A stretch of 64,000 nucleotides of DNA from Chelatococcus composti (lineage in GTDB: Bacteria; Pseudomonadota; Alphaproteobacteria; Rhizobiales; Beijerinckiaceae): positions 372,001 to 436,000 of the forward strand of contig NZ_JACHEH010000001.1 in NCBI RefSeq assembly GCF_014201415.1, given 5' to 3'. The translations under genes and the position numbers were made by a program. Positions 30,724 through 40,431 of the stretch are shown here, in pieces (positions within the stretch are counted from its first letter, which is position 1; the number at the start of each line of letters is the position of its first letter). Below the pieces are notes generated by a model, which made no database searches, was not told the DNA's origin, and saw nothing but the letters and a program-made list of their open reading frames with translations.

Positions 30724-32334
30724 ATGCTGCGCTTCTCGACCACCAAGGTCGTCCTCATGCTCGCCGTCACGGTGTTCGTCTGCCTTCTGGCAGTACCGAA
30801 CCTGATGGCGCCTGATACCCGCAACGCCCTTCGCGAGGCCATTCCGGGCTGGGTGCCGTCGTGGCTCGTGCCGACGCAGGCCGTGGTGCTCGGCCTCGAC
30901 CTGCAGGGCGGCTCGCACGTGCTGCTCGAGGTCGATTCGAACGATCTGGTGCGGTCGCAGGTGGCGACCCTGCGTGACGATGTGAGGCGGATCCTGCGCG
31001 AGACGCGCGTTGCGCCGCAGGGCGGCATCGTAGCGATGCCGCGCGGCGTGCAGCTGCGCTTCGCCAGCGAGGCCGACCGCGACAAGGTGCTGCCACGGCT
31101 TCGGGAGCTGTCGCAGCCCATCGGCAACGCCATCCTCGGCCAGACGGGCGAGCGCAACATCGACATCACGACGAACGGGGACACCGTCCAGCTCACGCTG
31201 AGCCAGGCGGGCATCGACGAGCGGGTGCGCCGCGCCGTCGACCAGGCCATCGAGGTGCTGCGTCGCCGCGTCGACGCGCTCGGCACGACGGAGCCGAACA
31301 TCCAGCGCCAGGGCGCGGACCGCATCCTGGTGCAGGTGCCGGGTCTGCAGGATCCGCAGCGCCTCAAGGAGATTCTCGGCCGCACCGCCAAGCTCCAGTT
31401 CCGTTTCGTGGCTGATGCCGGCGCCAATCCTTCCGACGTGGAGATGATGCCCTCGCGCGACAGCGGGGGGCAGATGATGCCCGTCGAGCGCCGCGTCATC
31501 GTCGAGGGCGAAGACCTCACCGACGCACAGCCGGCCTTCGACCAGCGGACGGGCGAGCCCATTGTCAACTTCCGCTTCAATGTGCGCGGTGCCCAGCGCT
31601 TCGGCCAGGCAACGAGCGAGAACGTCGGCCGTCCGCTCGCCATCGTGCTCGACAACGAGGTCATCTCGGCGCCGCGCATCCTGCAGCCCATCACCGGCGG
31701 CTCGGGCCAGATCTCGGGCAACTTCACGGTGGAGCAGGCGAACAACCTCGCCATCCTGCTGCGCGCTGGCGCGCTGCCGGCCAAGCTCACCATTGTTGAG
31801 GAGCGCACGGTCGGCCCTGGCCTCGGCCAGGACTCCATCGAGGCCGGCAAGATGGCCGCCATCGTCGGCACCGTGCTCGTCGCGGTCTTCTTGATCGCGA
31901 GCTACGGCATCTTCGGCCTCATCGCCGACCTTGCCGTGCTTATCAACGTCATCATGATCATCGGCCTTCTGTCTGCCCTCGGAGCCACGCTGACGCTGCC
32001 CGGCATCGCCGGCATCGTGCTGACGGTGGGCATGGCGGTGGACTCGAACGTGCTGATCTACGAACGCATCCGCGAGGAGAAGCGAGCGGGACGCTCGGTG
32101 ATCTCGGCCCTCGACGCCGGTTTCAGCCGGGCGCTGTCCACCATCATAGACTCCAACATCACCACGCTGATCGCGGGCGTCGTTCTGTTCCTGCTCGGAT
32201 CGGGGCCGGTGCGCGGCTTCGCCGTCACGCTGTCGATTGGCATCGTGACGACGGTCTTCACGGCATTCACCCTGACGCGGCTGATGACGGCGCTGTGGTT
32301 CCGCACCGTGCGTCCCACGACGATCCCGCTTTGA
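30724..32334 (+). CDS. secD: Protein translocase subunit SecD
   Basis: A 536-aa inner-membrane protein that uses the proton gradient to complete Sec export. The N-terminal helix is followed by the D1 motif LGLDLQGGSHVLLEVD near residues 57-72. A large periplasmic P1 domain comes next, then a five-helix C-terminal bundle with AGIVLTVGMAVDSNVLIYERIREE. Length is in the short alphaproteobacterial range. It lies 24 bp ahead of secF. Confidence 0.96.
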   Translation: MLRFSTTKVVLMLAVTVFVCLLAVPNLMAPDTRNALREAIPGWVPSWLVPTQAVVLGLDLQGGSHVLLEVDSNDLVRSQVATLRDDVRRILRETRVAPQGGIVAMPRGVQLRFASEADRDKVLPRLRELSQPIGNAILGQTGERNIDITTNGDTVQLTLSQAGIDERVRRAVDQAIEVLRRRVDALGTTEPNIQRQGADRILVQVPGLQDPQRLKEILGRTAKLQFRFVADAGANPSDVEMMPSRDSGGQMMPVERRVIVEGEDLTDAQPAFDQRTGEPIVNFRFNVRGAQRFGQATSENVGRPLAIVLDNEVISAPRILQPITGGSGQISGNFTVEQANNLAILLRAGALPAKLTIVEERTVGPGLGQDSIEAGKMAAIVGTVLVAVFLIASYGIFGLIADLAVLINVIMIIGLLSALGATLTLPGIAGIVLTVGMAVDSNVLIYERIREEKRAGRSVISALDAGFSRALSTIIDSNITTLIAGVVLFLLGSGPVRGFAVTLSIGIVTTVFTAFTLTRLMTALWFRTVRPTTIPL

Positions 32335-32358
32335 TCTGCTGCAGCGAGTGACGAAACC

Positions 32359-33309
32359 ATGCGTCTTCTGCGCCTTGTCCCGGACGATACCAAATTCGGC
32401 TTCATGCAGTATCGCCGGGTCAGCTTTCCGCTGTCCGCGATTCTGTCCATCCTGACGGTCGTCCTGTTCTTCACCGTCGGCATGAACTTCGGCATCGACT
32501 TCCGCGGCGGTACGCTCATCGAGCTGCAGGCCAAGAGCGGGGAGGCCGATCTTGCCGCGATCCGCGCGAAGGCCGGCTCGCTCGGCTTCGGCGATGTCGA
32601 GGTGCAGACCTTCGGCGGGCCCGACCAGGTGCTCATGCGCTTCGGCCTGCAGGGAGACAGCGAGCAGGCCCAGCAGTCGCTGGTCAGCGCAGCGCGCGGT
32701 GCGTTCGAGACCGACTACGACTTCCGCCGCATCGAGGTGGTCGGTCCGCGCGTGTCGGGCGAGCTCGTCCAGTCGGGCACGCTCGGCGTCGTCGTGGCTG
32801 TCATCGGCGTGCTCATCTACCTGTGGTTCCGCTTCGAGTGGCAGTTCGCCGTCGGCGCCGTCATCGCGACCCTGCACGATCTCGTCCTGACCATCGGCTT
32901 CTTCGCGCTGACGCAGATCGAGTTCAACATGACCTCGATCGCGGCCATCCTCACCATCGTCGGCTATTCGCTGAACGACACCGTCGTCGTGTACGACCGC
33001 ATCCGCGAGATGATGCGCAAGTACAAGCGCCTTTCGATCGCGGACATGATCGACGTTGCCATCAACTCGACCCTGTCGCGCACCGTGATGACGTCCGTGA
33101 CGACCTTTCTCGCGCTGCTCGCCCTCGCCATCTATGGTGGCACGGTGATCGAGAGCTTCTCGTATGCGATGATCTTCGGCGTCGTCATCGGCACCTATTC
33201 GTCGATCTTTATCGCCGCCCCGGTGCTCATCTACCTCGGCGCGCAGATGGGCAGCGAGAGCGAGGCCGGTGAGAAGGCGCAGGCGGCGGCGCAGCGCTCG
33301 GCTCCCTGA
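32359..33309 (+). CDS. secF: Protein translocase subunit SecF
   Basis: A 316-aa RND-type partner of SecD. The first helix leads into GIDFRGGTLIELQ near residues 45-57. The membrane bundle carries VGYSLNDTVVVYDRIREMMR, the conserved D4-D5 segment with the proton-relay Asp, and NSTLSRTVMTSVTTFLALL. Six transmembrane helices are expected. It is followed by two genes that look like complex I assembly factors. Confidence 0.96.
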   Translation: MRLLRLVPDDTKFGFMQYRRVSFPLSAILSILTVVLFFTVGMNFGIDFRGGTLIELQAKSGEADLAAIRAKAGSLGFGDVEVQTFGGPDQVLMRFGLQGDSEQAQQSLVSAARGAFETDYDFRRIEVVGPRVSGELVQSGTLGVVVAVIGVLIYLWFRFEWQFAVGAVIATLHDLVLTIGFFALTQIEFNMTSIAAILTIVGYSLNDTVVVYDRIREMMRKYKRLSIADMIDVAINSTLSRTVMTSVTTFLALLALAIYGGTVIESFSYAMIFGVVIGTYSSIFIAAPVLIYLGAQMGSESEAGEKAQAAAQRSAP

Positions 33310-33323
33310 GCGGGAGGATGGTG

Positions 33324-33707
33324 ATGGCCGGACCGCGCTATGACGGCTTCGTACCGGGACGTCACCAGATCGACGCCTACGGCAACGGCGGCTTTCGCTT
33401 CGCCGACATGTCGCACAAGGGCTCGATCCTGGCGCTGCCATCGGGGATCAAGGCCTGGGAGGCGACGTCGGCGCAGAACCTCGGCCCCGCCGATTTCCTC
33501 CCGGTGCGGGCGGAGGCCGACGACATCGAGCTGCTGATCGTCGGCACCGGTACGGAACTTGTGCCGCTGGGCGAGCACTTGCGCTGGCACCTGCGCGAGC
33601 TGCGCATCGCCGTCGAGGTGATGCCGACTGGCGCGGCCGCCCGCACCTACAACGTGCTGGTCGCCGAGGGGCGCAAGGTCGCCGCGGCGCTCATCGCCGT
33701 CGCGTAA
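33324..33707 (+). CDS. Mth938-like (DUF498) protein, NDUFAF3-like complex I assembly factor
   Basis: A 127-aa protein of the DUF498/Mth938 fold, the family of mitochondrial NDUFAF3. Matching segments are IDAYGNGGFRF at the start, GSILALPSGIKAW, IELLIVGTGTELVPL, and the C-terminal NVLVAEGRKVAAALI. An ATG at 33318 touches the GGGAGG ribosome site, so the ATG at 33324 is the better start. It lies 14 bp after secF and 30 bp before the NDUFAF6-like gene. A role in assembling respiratory complex I is inferred from the family. Confidence 0.88.
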   Translation: MAGPRYDGFVPGRHQIDAYGNGGFRFADMSHKGSILALPSGIKAWEATSAQNLGPADFLPVRAEADDIELLIVGTGTELVPLGEHLRWHLRELRIAVEVMPTGAAARTYNVLVAEGRKVAAALIAVA

Positions 33708-33737
33708 CCCGTCGCGCAGCACGGAAAGGGAGCTGCC

Positions 33738-34595
33738 GTGAACGACGCCGCCGGGCCGAATACAGACGCCTTTGCCTATTGCGCCGGCGAGGTGCGCCGT
33801 CACGACCCGGACCGTTTCTTCGCCACCCTGTTCGCGCCGGCCGAGAAGCGGCCCTATCTGCACGCGCTCTATGCGTTCAATCTGGAGATCGCTCGCGTGC
33901 GGGAGGTGGTGAGCGACCCGATGCCGGGCGAGGTGCGTCTGCAATGGTGGCGCGACGAGCTCGAGGGAAGGGCGCGTGGTGACGCGCTGGGCCATCCGGT
34001 CGCTGCTGCGCTGCGGGAGACCGTCACCCGTTTTGGCCTGCCCGTCGGGGCGCTCATGGCGCTCATCGATGCGCGCAGCTTCGATCTCTACGAAGATCCG
34101 ATGCCGAGCCTCGTCGATCTCGAGGGCTATTGCGGCGAGACTGCCTCGGCGCTGTTCCGCCTGGCATCCCTGATCCTCGCCGACAGCGGTGAGGTCGGGC
34201 CGGCCGATGCGGCGGGACATGCCGGCGTCGCCTATGGCATCACCATGCTGCTGCGCGCCTTCCCGTGGCATGCGGCGCGCGGCCAGCTCTACCTGCCGGC
34301 GGATATTCTCTCGCGCCATGGACTTTCGCGCGAGGAGGCGCTGTCGAGGGAAGAGGCGGCGCGACTCGCCCCCGTGCTGGCCGAGATGCGCGCCATCGCC
34401 GAGGACCACCGGCGGAAGGCACTCGCCTTCATCGCCGAGACTCCGGCAGTTGTGCGCCCCGCCTTCCTGCCGCTGGCCATCGTCGCTCCCTACCTTGCGC
34501 GGATGAAGCGGCGCTACGATCCCTTCTGCGACGTTGTGGAGGTGGCACAGTGGCGCCGTCAGTGGGCGCTGTGGCGCCTCGCGCGGCGGCTCTGA
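33738..34595 (+). CDS. Squalene/phytoene synthase family protein lacking the Asp motifs, NDUFAF6-like
   Basis: A 285-aa protein with the trans-isoprenyl diphosphate synthase fold. The catalytic aspartate-rich motifs of true phytoene or squalene synthases are absent. The first is replaced by LEIARVREVVSDPMPGEVRL, and the second by GITMLLRAFPWHAARGQLYL. Both stretches resemble NDUFAF6, the complex I assembly factor of this fold, rather than carotenoid enzymes. The start is GTG with GGAAAGGGAG upstream. It is convergent with trmFO, only 13 bp away. Automatic pipelines may label it phytoene synthase. Confidence 0.82.
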   Translation: MNDAAGPNTDAFAYCAGEVRRHDPDRFFATLFAPAEKRPYLHALYAFNLEIARVREVVSDPMPGEVRLQWWRDELEGRARGDALGHPVAAALRETVTRFGLPVGALMALIDARSFDLYEDPMPSLVDLEGYCGETASALFRLASLILADSGEVGPADAAGHAGVAYGITMLLRAFPWHAARGQLYLPADILSRHGLSREEALSREEAARLAPVLAEMRAIAEDHRRKALAFIAETPAVVRPAFLPLAIVAPYLARMKRRYDPFCDVVEVAQWRRQWALWRLARRL

Positions 34596-34608
34596 ACGCA
34601 GGCAGTCC

Positions 34609-36024
34609 CTATTCCGCGGCGTGGCGGGCCTGCCCCTCGAGCCAGGCGGCGAGGTCTGCCCGCGCACGGTCGGTGAGGGCCTTTTTCTTGGCGAGTGCCT
34701 TGTCCTTGCCGCGCAGCCGGCGACCGTCCGCCCCCTTCGGCTCCGCTTCGAGCGGCGGGAAGAGGCCGAAGTTGATGTTCATCGGCTGGTAGGACTGCGG
34801 GCCGCCGTCGATGGTGCTGATGTGGCCGCCCGTGATGTGGTTGAGCAGCGCACCGAGTGCTGTCGTCGCCGGCGGCGGCGTGAGCGGCTCGCCGAGTCGC
34901 TCGGCCGCCGCGAAGCGCCCGGCGAGAAGGCCTATGGCGGCACTTTCCACATAGCCCTCGCAGCCGGTGATCTGGCCGGCGAAGCGAAGGCGCGGTTCGG
35001 CCCTGAGGCGCAGGGTGCCGTCAAGCAGGCGGGGCGAGTTGATGAAGGTGTTGCGGTGCAGGCCGCCGAGGCGGGCGAACTCCGCATTCTCCAGCCCCGG
35101 AATCATGCGGAAGATGCGGACCTGCTCAGAGTACTTCAGCTTGGTCTGGAAACCGACCATGTTGAACAGCGTGCCGAGGGCATTGTCCTGCCGCAGCTGC
35201 ACCACCGCGTAGGGGCGCTCGTCGGGCTTGTGCGGGTTGGTGAGGCCCACCGGCTTCATGGGACCATAGCGCAGCGTCTCGCGGCCGCGCTCGGCCATCA
35301 CCTCGATAGGCAGGCAGCCGTCGAAATAGGGCGTGTCCTTCTCCCACTCGCGGAACGCGGTCTTCTCGCCGGCGAGAAGCGCATCGACGAAAGCCTCGTA
35401 CTGCTCCCGCGTCATGGGGCAGTTGAGGTAGTCGGCGCCGGTGCCGCCGGGGCCGGCCTTGTCGTAGCGCGACTGCGCCCAGGCGACCGACATGTCGATG
35501 CTGTCGCGATAGACGATGGGGGCGATCGCATCGAAGAAGGCGAGCTCGCCCTCGCCGGTGAGGCTGCGCACGGCCTCGGCGAGCGCGGGTGAGGTGAGGG
35601 GGCCGGTGGCGATGATGACGCTGTCCCAGTCCGCCGGCGGCAGGCCGGCGACTTCCTCGCGCACGATGGTGATGAGCGGATGCGTGGAGAGCGCCTCGCT
35701 GACGGCGGCGGAGAATCCGTCACGGTCGACGGCGAGCGCGCCGCCCGCCGGCACCTGGTGGGCATCGCCCTTGGCCATGATGAGGGAGCCGAGCGCCCGC
35801 ATCTCCTGGTGCAGCAGGCCGACGGCGTTGCTTTCGGCGTCGTCGGAGCGGAAGGAATTGGAGCAGACGAGCTCCGCCAGGCCCTCGGTCTTGTGGGCCG
35901 GCGTCATGCGCACGGGGCGCATCTCGTGCAGGATGACGGGCACGCCGCGCGAGGCGAGCTGCCAGGCGGCCTCCGAGCCGGCGAGGCCGCCGCCGACGAC
36001 ATGGACAGGTGCGATCTTGGTCAT
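34609..36024 (-). CDS. trmFO: Folate-dependent tRNA uridine-54 C5-methyltransferase
   Basis: A 471-aa flavoprotein that makes ribothymidine at position 54 of tRNA using methylenetetrahydrofolate. The N-terminal FAD motif is [21 protein letters not shown], followed by [28 protein letters not shown] carries a conserved Cys, and [17 protein letters not shown] and [19 protein letters not shown] are further family segments. The frame is open to 36120, but ATG 36024 gives the canonical start. Confidence 0.96.
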   Translation of the reverse strand: MTKIAPVHVVGGGLAGSEAAWQLASRGVPVILHEMRPVRMTPAHKTEGLAELVCSNSFRSDDAESNAVGLLHQEMRALGSLIMAKGDAHQVPAGGALAVDRDGFSAAVSEALSTHPLITIVREEVAGLPPADWDSVIIATGPLTSPALAEAVRSLTGEGELAFFDAIAPIVYRDSIDMSVAWAQSRYDKAGPGGTGADYLNCPMTREQYEAFVDALLAGEKTAFREWEKDTPYFDGCLPIEVMAERGRETLRYGPMKPVGLTNPHKPDERPYAVVQLRQDNALGTLFNMVGFQTKLKYSEQVRIFRMIPGLENAEFARLGGLHRNTFINSPRLLDGTLRLRAEPRLRFAGQITGCEGYVESAAIGLLAGRFAAAERLGEPLTPPPATTALGALLNHITGGHISTIDGGPQSYQPMNINFGLFPPLEAEPKGADGRRLRGKDKALAKKKALTDRARADLAAWLEGQARHAAE

Positions 36025-36082
36025 GCCGCCTATGTGTCCGCAGGCCGGGCCCGCGTCAAGGCGCGCCGGGGGCAGACCCGGA

Positions 36083-36113
36083 AAACACGAACGCCCGCTG
36101 GCGGCGGGCGTTC
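36083..36113 (-). terminator. Intrinsic terminator downstream of the DUF1127 gene
   Basis: A perfect 10-bp stem pairs GAACGCCCGC (36089-36098) with GCGGGCGTTC (36104-36113). On the minus strand it is followed by GTGTTTTCC. It lies 55 bp after the DUF1127 stop and before the trmFO start. Confidence 0.8.
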
Positions 36114-36168
36114 CGAGCAAACAGTCCGGTGGATGGCGCAGCGGGCGGAGAAGCCGCAGCGCTCACCC

Positions 36169-36324
36169 TCAGACGGCAGCGTGCTTCTTCGCGACGAAGG
36201 GAATGTCCCAGCGCGAGATGCCGAGGTCGTTGAGCTCCCGGTCGGTCAGACGCGACAGCTCACGGACGGTCTCGCGGTAGCGAAGGTACGCCTTGATCCT
36301 GGCAAGGATGTAAGAAACGAACAT
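36169..36324 (-). CDS. DUF1127 small protein
   Basis: A 51-aa basic protein of the DUF1127 (YjiS-like) family. The diagnostic C-terminal motif is LSRLTDRELNDLGISRWDIP. In Alphaproteobacteria such proteins are linked to RNA turnover and to phosphate, carbon or stress responses. The frame continues upstream, but the ATG at 36324 has AGGAGAGAG at a good distance. It is a single-gene unit with its own terminator, between trmFO and uvrA on the same strand. Confidence 0.9.
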   Translation of the reverse strand: MFVSYILARIKAYLRYRETVRELSRLTDRELNDLGISRWDIPFVAKKHAAV

Positions 36325-36537
36325 GGGGCTCTCTCCTGTTCTTGCGGTCGCAACATGCTCGTTGCGCCGAACCGGACACACACTAGTTGTTGCGGTGCAG
36401 CATATAAGTGCGGCAACGCACATTGAGGAGAGGCAAGTTTGTATGTCAGCCCCGCGTCACCTGCATAACACGGCGGCAGTCGTGCCACAATTCGGGCACC
36501 GTTATGCTCCCGATGTGGGCAAAAGGGCGCTCCAGGT

Positions 36538-39462
36538 CTATTCCGCGGCCTGTTTGCGGTTGCGAAGGGGGCGCCGCGCCAGGACCTCGGCAAGGAAGCG
36601 TCCGGTGTGGCTTGCAGGCACCTTGCAGATCGTCTCGGGCGGGCCTTCGGCCACGATGGTACCGCCGCCGTCGCCACCCTCCGGGCCCATGTCGATCACC
36701 CAGTCGGCCGTCTTGATGACCTCGAGGTTGTGCTCGATGACAACGACGGTATTGCCCTGGTCAACGAGCTCGTGCAGCACCTCGAGCAGCTTGGCCACGT
36801 CGTGGAAGTGCAGGCCCGTCGTCGGCTCGTCGAGGATGTAGAGCGTGCGGCCGGTGGCGCGCTTCGATAGTTCCTTGGCCAGCTTGACACGCTGGGCCTC
36901 GCCGCCCGACAGGGTCGTGGCCTGCTGGCCGACCTTGACATAGTCGAGCCCCACGCGGGCCAGCGTCTCCATCTTGTCCCGGATGGCGGGTACCGCCTTG
37001 AACAGTTCCTTCGCCTCCTCGACGGTCATGTCGAGCACGTCGGCGATGGACTTCTCGCGGTACTTTACCTCCAGCGTCTCGCGGTCGTAGCGCTTGCCCT
37101 TGCACACGTCGCAGGTGACGTAGACGTCGGGCAGGAAGTGCATCTCGATCTTGATGACGCCGTCGCCCTGGCAGGCTTCGCAGCGCCCGCCCTTGACATT
37201 GAAGGAGAAGCGCCCCGGCTGGTAGCCGCGCGCCTTTGCCTCGGGCAATCCCGCGAACCACTCGCGGATCGGCGTGAAGGCGCCGGTGTAGGTCGCCGGG
37301 TTCGAGCGCGGTGTGCGGCCGATGGGCGACTGGTCGATGTCGATGACCTTGTCGAGATGCTCCAGCCCCTCGATGGCATCGAAGGGGGCGGGATGCTCGA
37401 TGGCGCCGTTGAGGCGTCGCGCCACTGCCTTGTAGAGCGTGTCGATGACGAGGGTGGACTTGCCGCCGCCGGACACGCCTGTGACGCAGGTGAAGAGGCC
37501 CAGAGGCACGTTCACCGTCACGTTCTTGAGGTTGTTCCCGCGGGCGCCGACGAGCCGGAGCATCCGGCTCTTCTGCGGCTTGCGCCGCTTCTCCGGCACA
37601 GGCACGGACAGACGCCCGCTCAGATACTGCCCTGTCAGCGAGTTGGGGTTGGCGATGATCTCCTCGGGCGTGCCCTGGGCGACGATCTGCCCGCCGTGTA
37701 TGCCGGCGCCGGGCCCCACGTCCACCACATGATCCGCCGACAGGATCGCGTCCTCGTCATGCTCGACGACGATGACGGAATTGCCGAGGTCGCGCAGGCG
37801 GCGCAGCGTGGCGAGGAGCCGCTCGTTGTCGCGCTGGTGCAGGCCGATGGAGGGCTCGTCGAGCACATAGAGCACGCCCGTCAGGCCGGAGCCGATCTGC
37901 GAGGCGAGTCGGATGCGCTGGCTCTCGCCGCCCGACAGCGAGCCCGAGTTGCGGGAGAGGGTCAGATAGTCGAGGCCGACGTCGAGCAGGAAGGTCAGGC
38001 GCTCGCGAATTTCCTTGAGGATGCGTCCGGCGATCTCGTTCTGCTTGTCGGTCAGCTTGCCGGGCAGGGCCTCGAACCACTTGCGTGCGTCGGCGACGGA
38101 CATCTGCGCCACCTCGCCGATGTGCAGCCCGTCGATCTTCACCGCCAGGGCCTCGGGCTTGAGGCGGTGCCCCCCGCAGGCGCCGCAGGGCGTCTCCGAC
38201 ATGAAGCGGCCGATCTCCTCGCGCGCCCAGTCGCTCTCCGTCTCCTTCCAGCGGCGCTCGAGGTTGTTGACGACGCCCTCGAAAGGCTTCCTCACCTCGT
38301 AGGAGCGCAGGCCGTCGTCATAGGCGAAACGCACGGCCTCGTCGCCCGTGCCGTAGAGGATAACGTCGCGCGCCTTCTGGGGCAGCTCCTCCCAGGGCAC
38401 GGTGAGGGAGAAGCCGAAGTGCTTCGCCAGCGCCTCGAGCGTCTGGCCATAGTAGGGCGAGGTGGACTTCGCCCACGGCGCGATGGCGCCGCCGCGCAGC
38501 GTCAGCCGTCTGTCCGGCACGACGAGGTCGGGGTCAATCTGCATCTCGTGGCCGATGCCACCGCAGACCGGGCAGGCGCCGAACGGGTTGTTGAAGGAGA
38601 AGAGCCGCGGCTCGATTTCGGGGATGGTGAAGCCCGAGACGGGGCAGGCGAAACGGGAGGAGAAGACGAGGCGCCTGGGTTGGCCCTTTTCGTCCTTCTC
38701 GTCGGCGAATTCCATCACGGCGATGCCGTCCGCGAGCTCGAGTGCGGTCTCGAGCGACTCCGACAGGCGCGCTGCGATGTCACGGCGCACCACGAGGCGA
38801 TCGACCACCACGTCGATGTCGTGCTTGAGCTTTTTGTCGAGGGTCGGCGCCTCGGCAATCTCGTAGAACTCGCCGTCGATCTTCACGCGCTGGAAGCCGC
38901 GCTTCATGAAATCGGCGAGCTCCTTGCGGTACTCGCCCTTGCGCCCGCGCACGACGGGGGCGAGGAGGTAGAGGCGGGTCTTCTCCGGCAGTGCGAGCAC
39001 CCGGTCGACCATCTGGCTCACCGTCTGGCTCTCGATCGGCAGGCCGGTGGCCGGGGAGTAGGGCACGCCCACGCGCGCCCACAACAGGCGCATGTAGTCG
39101 TAGATCTCGGTGACAGTGCCGACAGTGGAACGCGGGTTCTTTGAGGTCGTCTTCTGCTCGATGGAGATGGCCGGCGAAAGGCCGTCGATCTGGTCGACGT
39201 CCGGCTTCTGCATCATCTCCAGGAACTGGCGGGCATAGGCCGACAGGGATTCCACGTAGCGGCGCTGGCCCTCGGCGTAGATCGTGTCGAAGGCGAGCGA
39301 CGACTTGCCGGAGCCGGACAGGCCCGTGAAGACGACGAGCTTGTCGCGCGGAATGGTGAGGTCGACGTTCTTGAGGTTATGCTCGCGCGCCCCGCGGATC
39401 GTGATGGTGCGGGTGGCGGCCGCCTCCGCGGCATGGTCGAAGAGATCGTCGATGGAAGCCAT
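36538..39462 (-). CDS. uvrA: Excinuclease ABC subunit A
   Basis: A 974-aa DNA damage sensor for nucleotide excision repair. Two ABC ATPase modules are present: Walker [15 protein letters not shown] near the N-terminus and [14 protein letters not shown] in the second half. Signatures are [12 protein letters not shown] and [12 protein letters not shown]. The C-terminal zinc hairpin has CEACQGDG and [10 protein letters not shown]. In the first zinc module the leading pair reads CPVSG instead of CxxC, with CPVCG later intact. The gene is divergent from ssb, with a LexA-type box between them. Confidence 0.97.
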   Translation of the reverse strand: MASIDDLFDHAAEAAATRTITIRGAREHNLKNVDLTIPRDKLVVFTGLSGSGKSSLAFDTIYAEGQRRYVESLSAYARQFLEMMQKPDVDQIDGLSPAISIEQKTTSKNPRSTVGTVTEIYDYMRLLWARVGVPYSPATGLPIESQTVSQMVDRVLALPEKTRLYLLAPVVRGRKGEYRKELADFMKRGFQRVKIDGEFYEIAEAPTLDKKLKHDIDVVVDRLVVRRDIAARLSESLETALELADGIAVMEFADEKDEKGQPRRLVFSSRFACPVSGFTIPEIEPRLFSFNNPFGACPVCGGIGHEMQIDPDLVVPDRRLTLRGGAIAPWAKSTSPYYGQTLEALAKHFGFSLTVPWEELPQKARDVILYGTGDEAVRFAYDDGLRSYEVRKPFEGVVNNLERRWKETESDWAREEIGRFMSETPCGACGGHRLKPEALAVKIDGLHIGEVAQMSVADARKWFEALPGKLTDKQNEIAGRILKEIRERLTFLLDVGLDYLTLSRNSGSLSGGESQRIRLASQIGSGLTGVLYVLDEPSIGLHQRDNERLLATLRRLRDLGNSVIVVEHDEDAILSADHVVDVGPGAGIHGGQIVAQGTPEEIIANPNSLTGQYLSGRLSVPVPEKRRKPQKSRMLRLVGARGNNLKNVTVNVPLGLFTCVTGVSGGGKSTLVIDTLYKAVARRLNGAIEHPAPFDAIEGLEHLDKVIDIDQSPIGRTPRSNPATYTGAFTPIREWFAGLPEAKARGYQPGRFSFNVKGGRCEACQGDGVIKIEMHFLPDVYVTCDVCKGKRYDRETLEVKYREKSIADVLDMTVEEAKELFKAVPAIRDKMETLARVGLDYVKVGQQATTLSGGEAQRVKLAKELSKRATGRTLYILDEPTTGLHFHDVAKLLEVLHELVDQGNTVVVIEHNLEVIKTADWVIDMGPEGGDGGGTIVAEGPPETICKVPASHTGRFLAEVLARRPLRNRKQAAE

Positions 39463-39732
39463 GGGTCCACAAACCGGCTGAGCTGCGCCGAAGCCTCGAC
39501 GCCGCAGGAAAAGCTGCTGTCACCGCATCACGTGCGGGGTCCCTGAAGCCGTCCTCAGGGGAGTGCGCCGCCACATCCCTGGAAACGACAGTCGGACCCG
39601 TGAGCCAACCCGATATAGTGCGCCTTGCGCCAATTGCCCACTGGAGCAGATCGCCGCCGGCGGGCGCGGCCGCCGCGGCCCGGCCGGCGCCGTCGTAACG
39701 GGCAGCTTGCGCGCCGCGAGTCGGAGCGGTAA

Positions 39733-39747
39733 GAACATACCAAGAAC
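39733..39747. promoter_or_regulatory. LexA-type SOS box (GAAC-N7-GAAC)
   Basis: GAAC at 39733-39736 and at 39744-39747 are separated by exactly 7 bases. This is the direct-repeat LexA site of Alphaproteobacteria (GTTC-N7-GTTC on the other strand). It lies between the divergent uvrA and ssb genes, both plausible SOS genes, and overlaps the candidate uvrA -10. Confidence 0.75.
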
Positions 39748-39761
39748 AACTGGGCATGCAA
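39734..39761 (-). promoter_or_regulatory. Candidate uvrA promoter overlapping the LexA-type box
   Basis: On the minus strand TTGCAT (39761-39756) and TATGTT (39739-39734) are 16 bp apart. The -10 hexamer lies inside the GTTC-N7-GTTC repeat, which is how LexA would block it. Confidence 0.45.
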
Positions 39762-39855
39762 CTGTGGACAAGCCGCCGTGGGGACCGTCCGGCGCTATCA
39801 GGCGTCGGGTCGGCTCTGGTTTATGGTCGGTGGAGAGAAGATCGGAGGTGCAGGT

Positions 39856-40359
39856 ATGGCCGGCAGCGTCAACAAGGTGATCCTCATCGGCAATCTGGGA
39901 CGCGACCCGGAAGTGCGCACGTTCCAGAACGGCGGCCGTGTCTGCAACCTGCGCGTCGCGACATCCGAGACCTGGCGCGACAAGGCGACCGGCGAGCGGC
40001 GCGAGAAGACCGAATGGCACTCGGTCGTCATCTTCAACGAGAACCTGCTGCGCGTGGCCGAGCAGTATCTCAAGAAGGGCTCGAAGGTTTACATCGAGGG
40101 CCAGCTCGAGACCCGCAAGGCGACGGACGCCTCGGGTGCCGAGCGCTATTTCACCGAGGTCGTGCTTCGCCCCTACCGCGGCGAGCTTACCATCCTCGAC
40201 AGCCGTGGTGGCGGCGGCGAAATCGTTGACGACGAGGGTGGCTTCGGCGGCTCGCGCGGCTCAGACTTCGGCCGCGCCTCGCCGATGGAGCGCAGGCCGG
40301 CGGCATCGGGCGGCGGTGGCGGCTACGCGGGCGATCTCGACGACGATATCCCGTTCTGA
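39856..40359 (+). CDS. ssb: Single-stranded DNA-binding protein
   Basis: A 167-aa OB-fold protein that coats single-stranded DNA in replication and repair. The N-terminal [20 protein letters not shown] and the [20 protein letters not shown] core are typical. A Gly-rich flexible region leads to the acidic tip DLDDDIPF, which recruits partner proteins. The frame opens at 39778, but ATG 39856 with GGAGG upstream is the canonical start. A strong hairpin follows the stop. Confidence 0.97.
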   Translation: MAGSVNKVILIGNLGRDPEVRTFQNGGRVCNLRVATSETWRDKATGERREKTEWHSVVIFNENLLRVAEQYLKKGSKVYIEGQLETRKATDASGAERYFTEVVLRPYRGELTILDSRGGGGEIVDDEGGFGGSRGSDFGRASPMERRPAASGGGGGYAGDLDDDIPF

Positions 40360-40382
40360 TAGCAAGGATTCCACGGAAGTTC

Positions 40383-40408
40383 GGGCGACGGAGGCATCCG
40401 TCGCCCGT
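40383..40408 (+). terminator. Strong hairpin after ssb
   Basis: A perfect 11-bp stem pairs CGGGCGACGGA (40383-40393) with TCCGTCGCCCG (40398-40408) around GGCA. The following TATCGTG is a poor T tract, so termination efficiency is uncertain. Confidence 0.6.
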
Positions 40409-40431
40409 ATCGTGTGGGGCTGGGGACGGCG

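Larger units (their letters stand above)
39463..39855. other. 393-bp uvrA-ssb intergenic region
   Basis: No coding sequence is supported here. It holds a LexA-type box, a candidate uvrA promoter, a TATAGT hexamer at 39614-39619, and a very GC-rich patch at 39655-39689 with inverted arms CGCCGGC and GCCGGCG. The uvrA transcript would have an unusually long leader of about 260 bases. Confidence 0.6.

Noticed and set aside
30637-33441. A 934-codon open frame on the minus strand opposite secDF
   Set aside because: It is antisense to three well-conserved genes, has a composition typical of GC-rich shadow frames (His/Arg/Asp-rich) and shows no family motif.
33738-34595. Phytoene or squalene synthase for carotenoid or hopanoid synthesis
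   Set aside because: Both aspartate-rich catalytic motifs are missing and no other isoprenoid gene is nearby; the NDUFAF6-like reading fits better.
37138-39144. A 668-codon plus-strand frame opposite uvrA
   Set aside because: It lies wholly inside uvrA on the opposite strand; low-complexity composition and no ribosome site.
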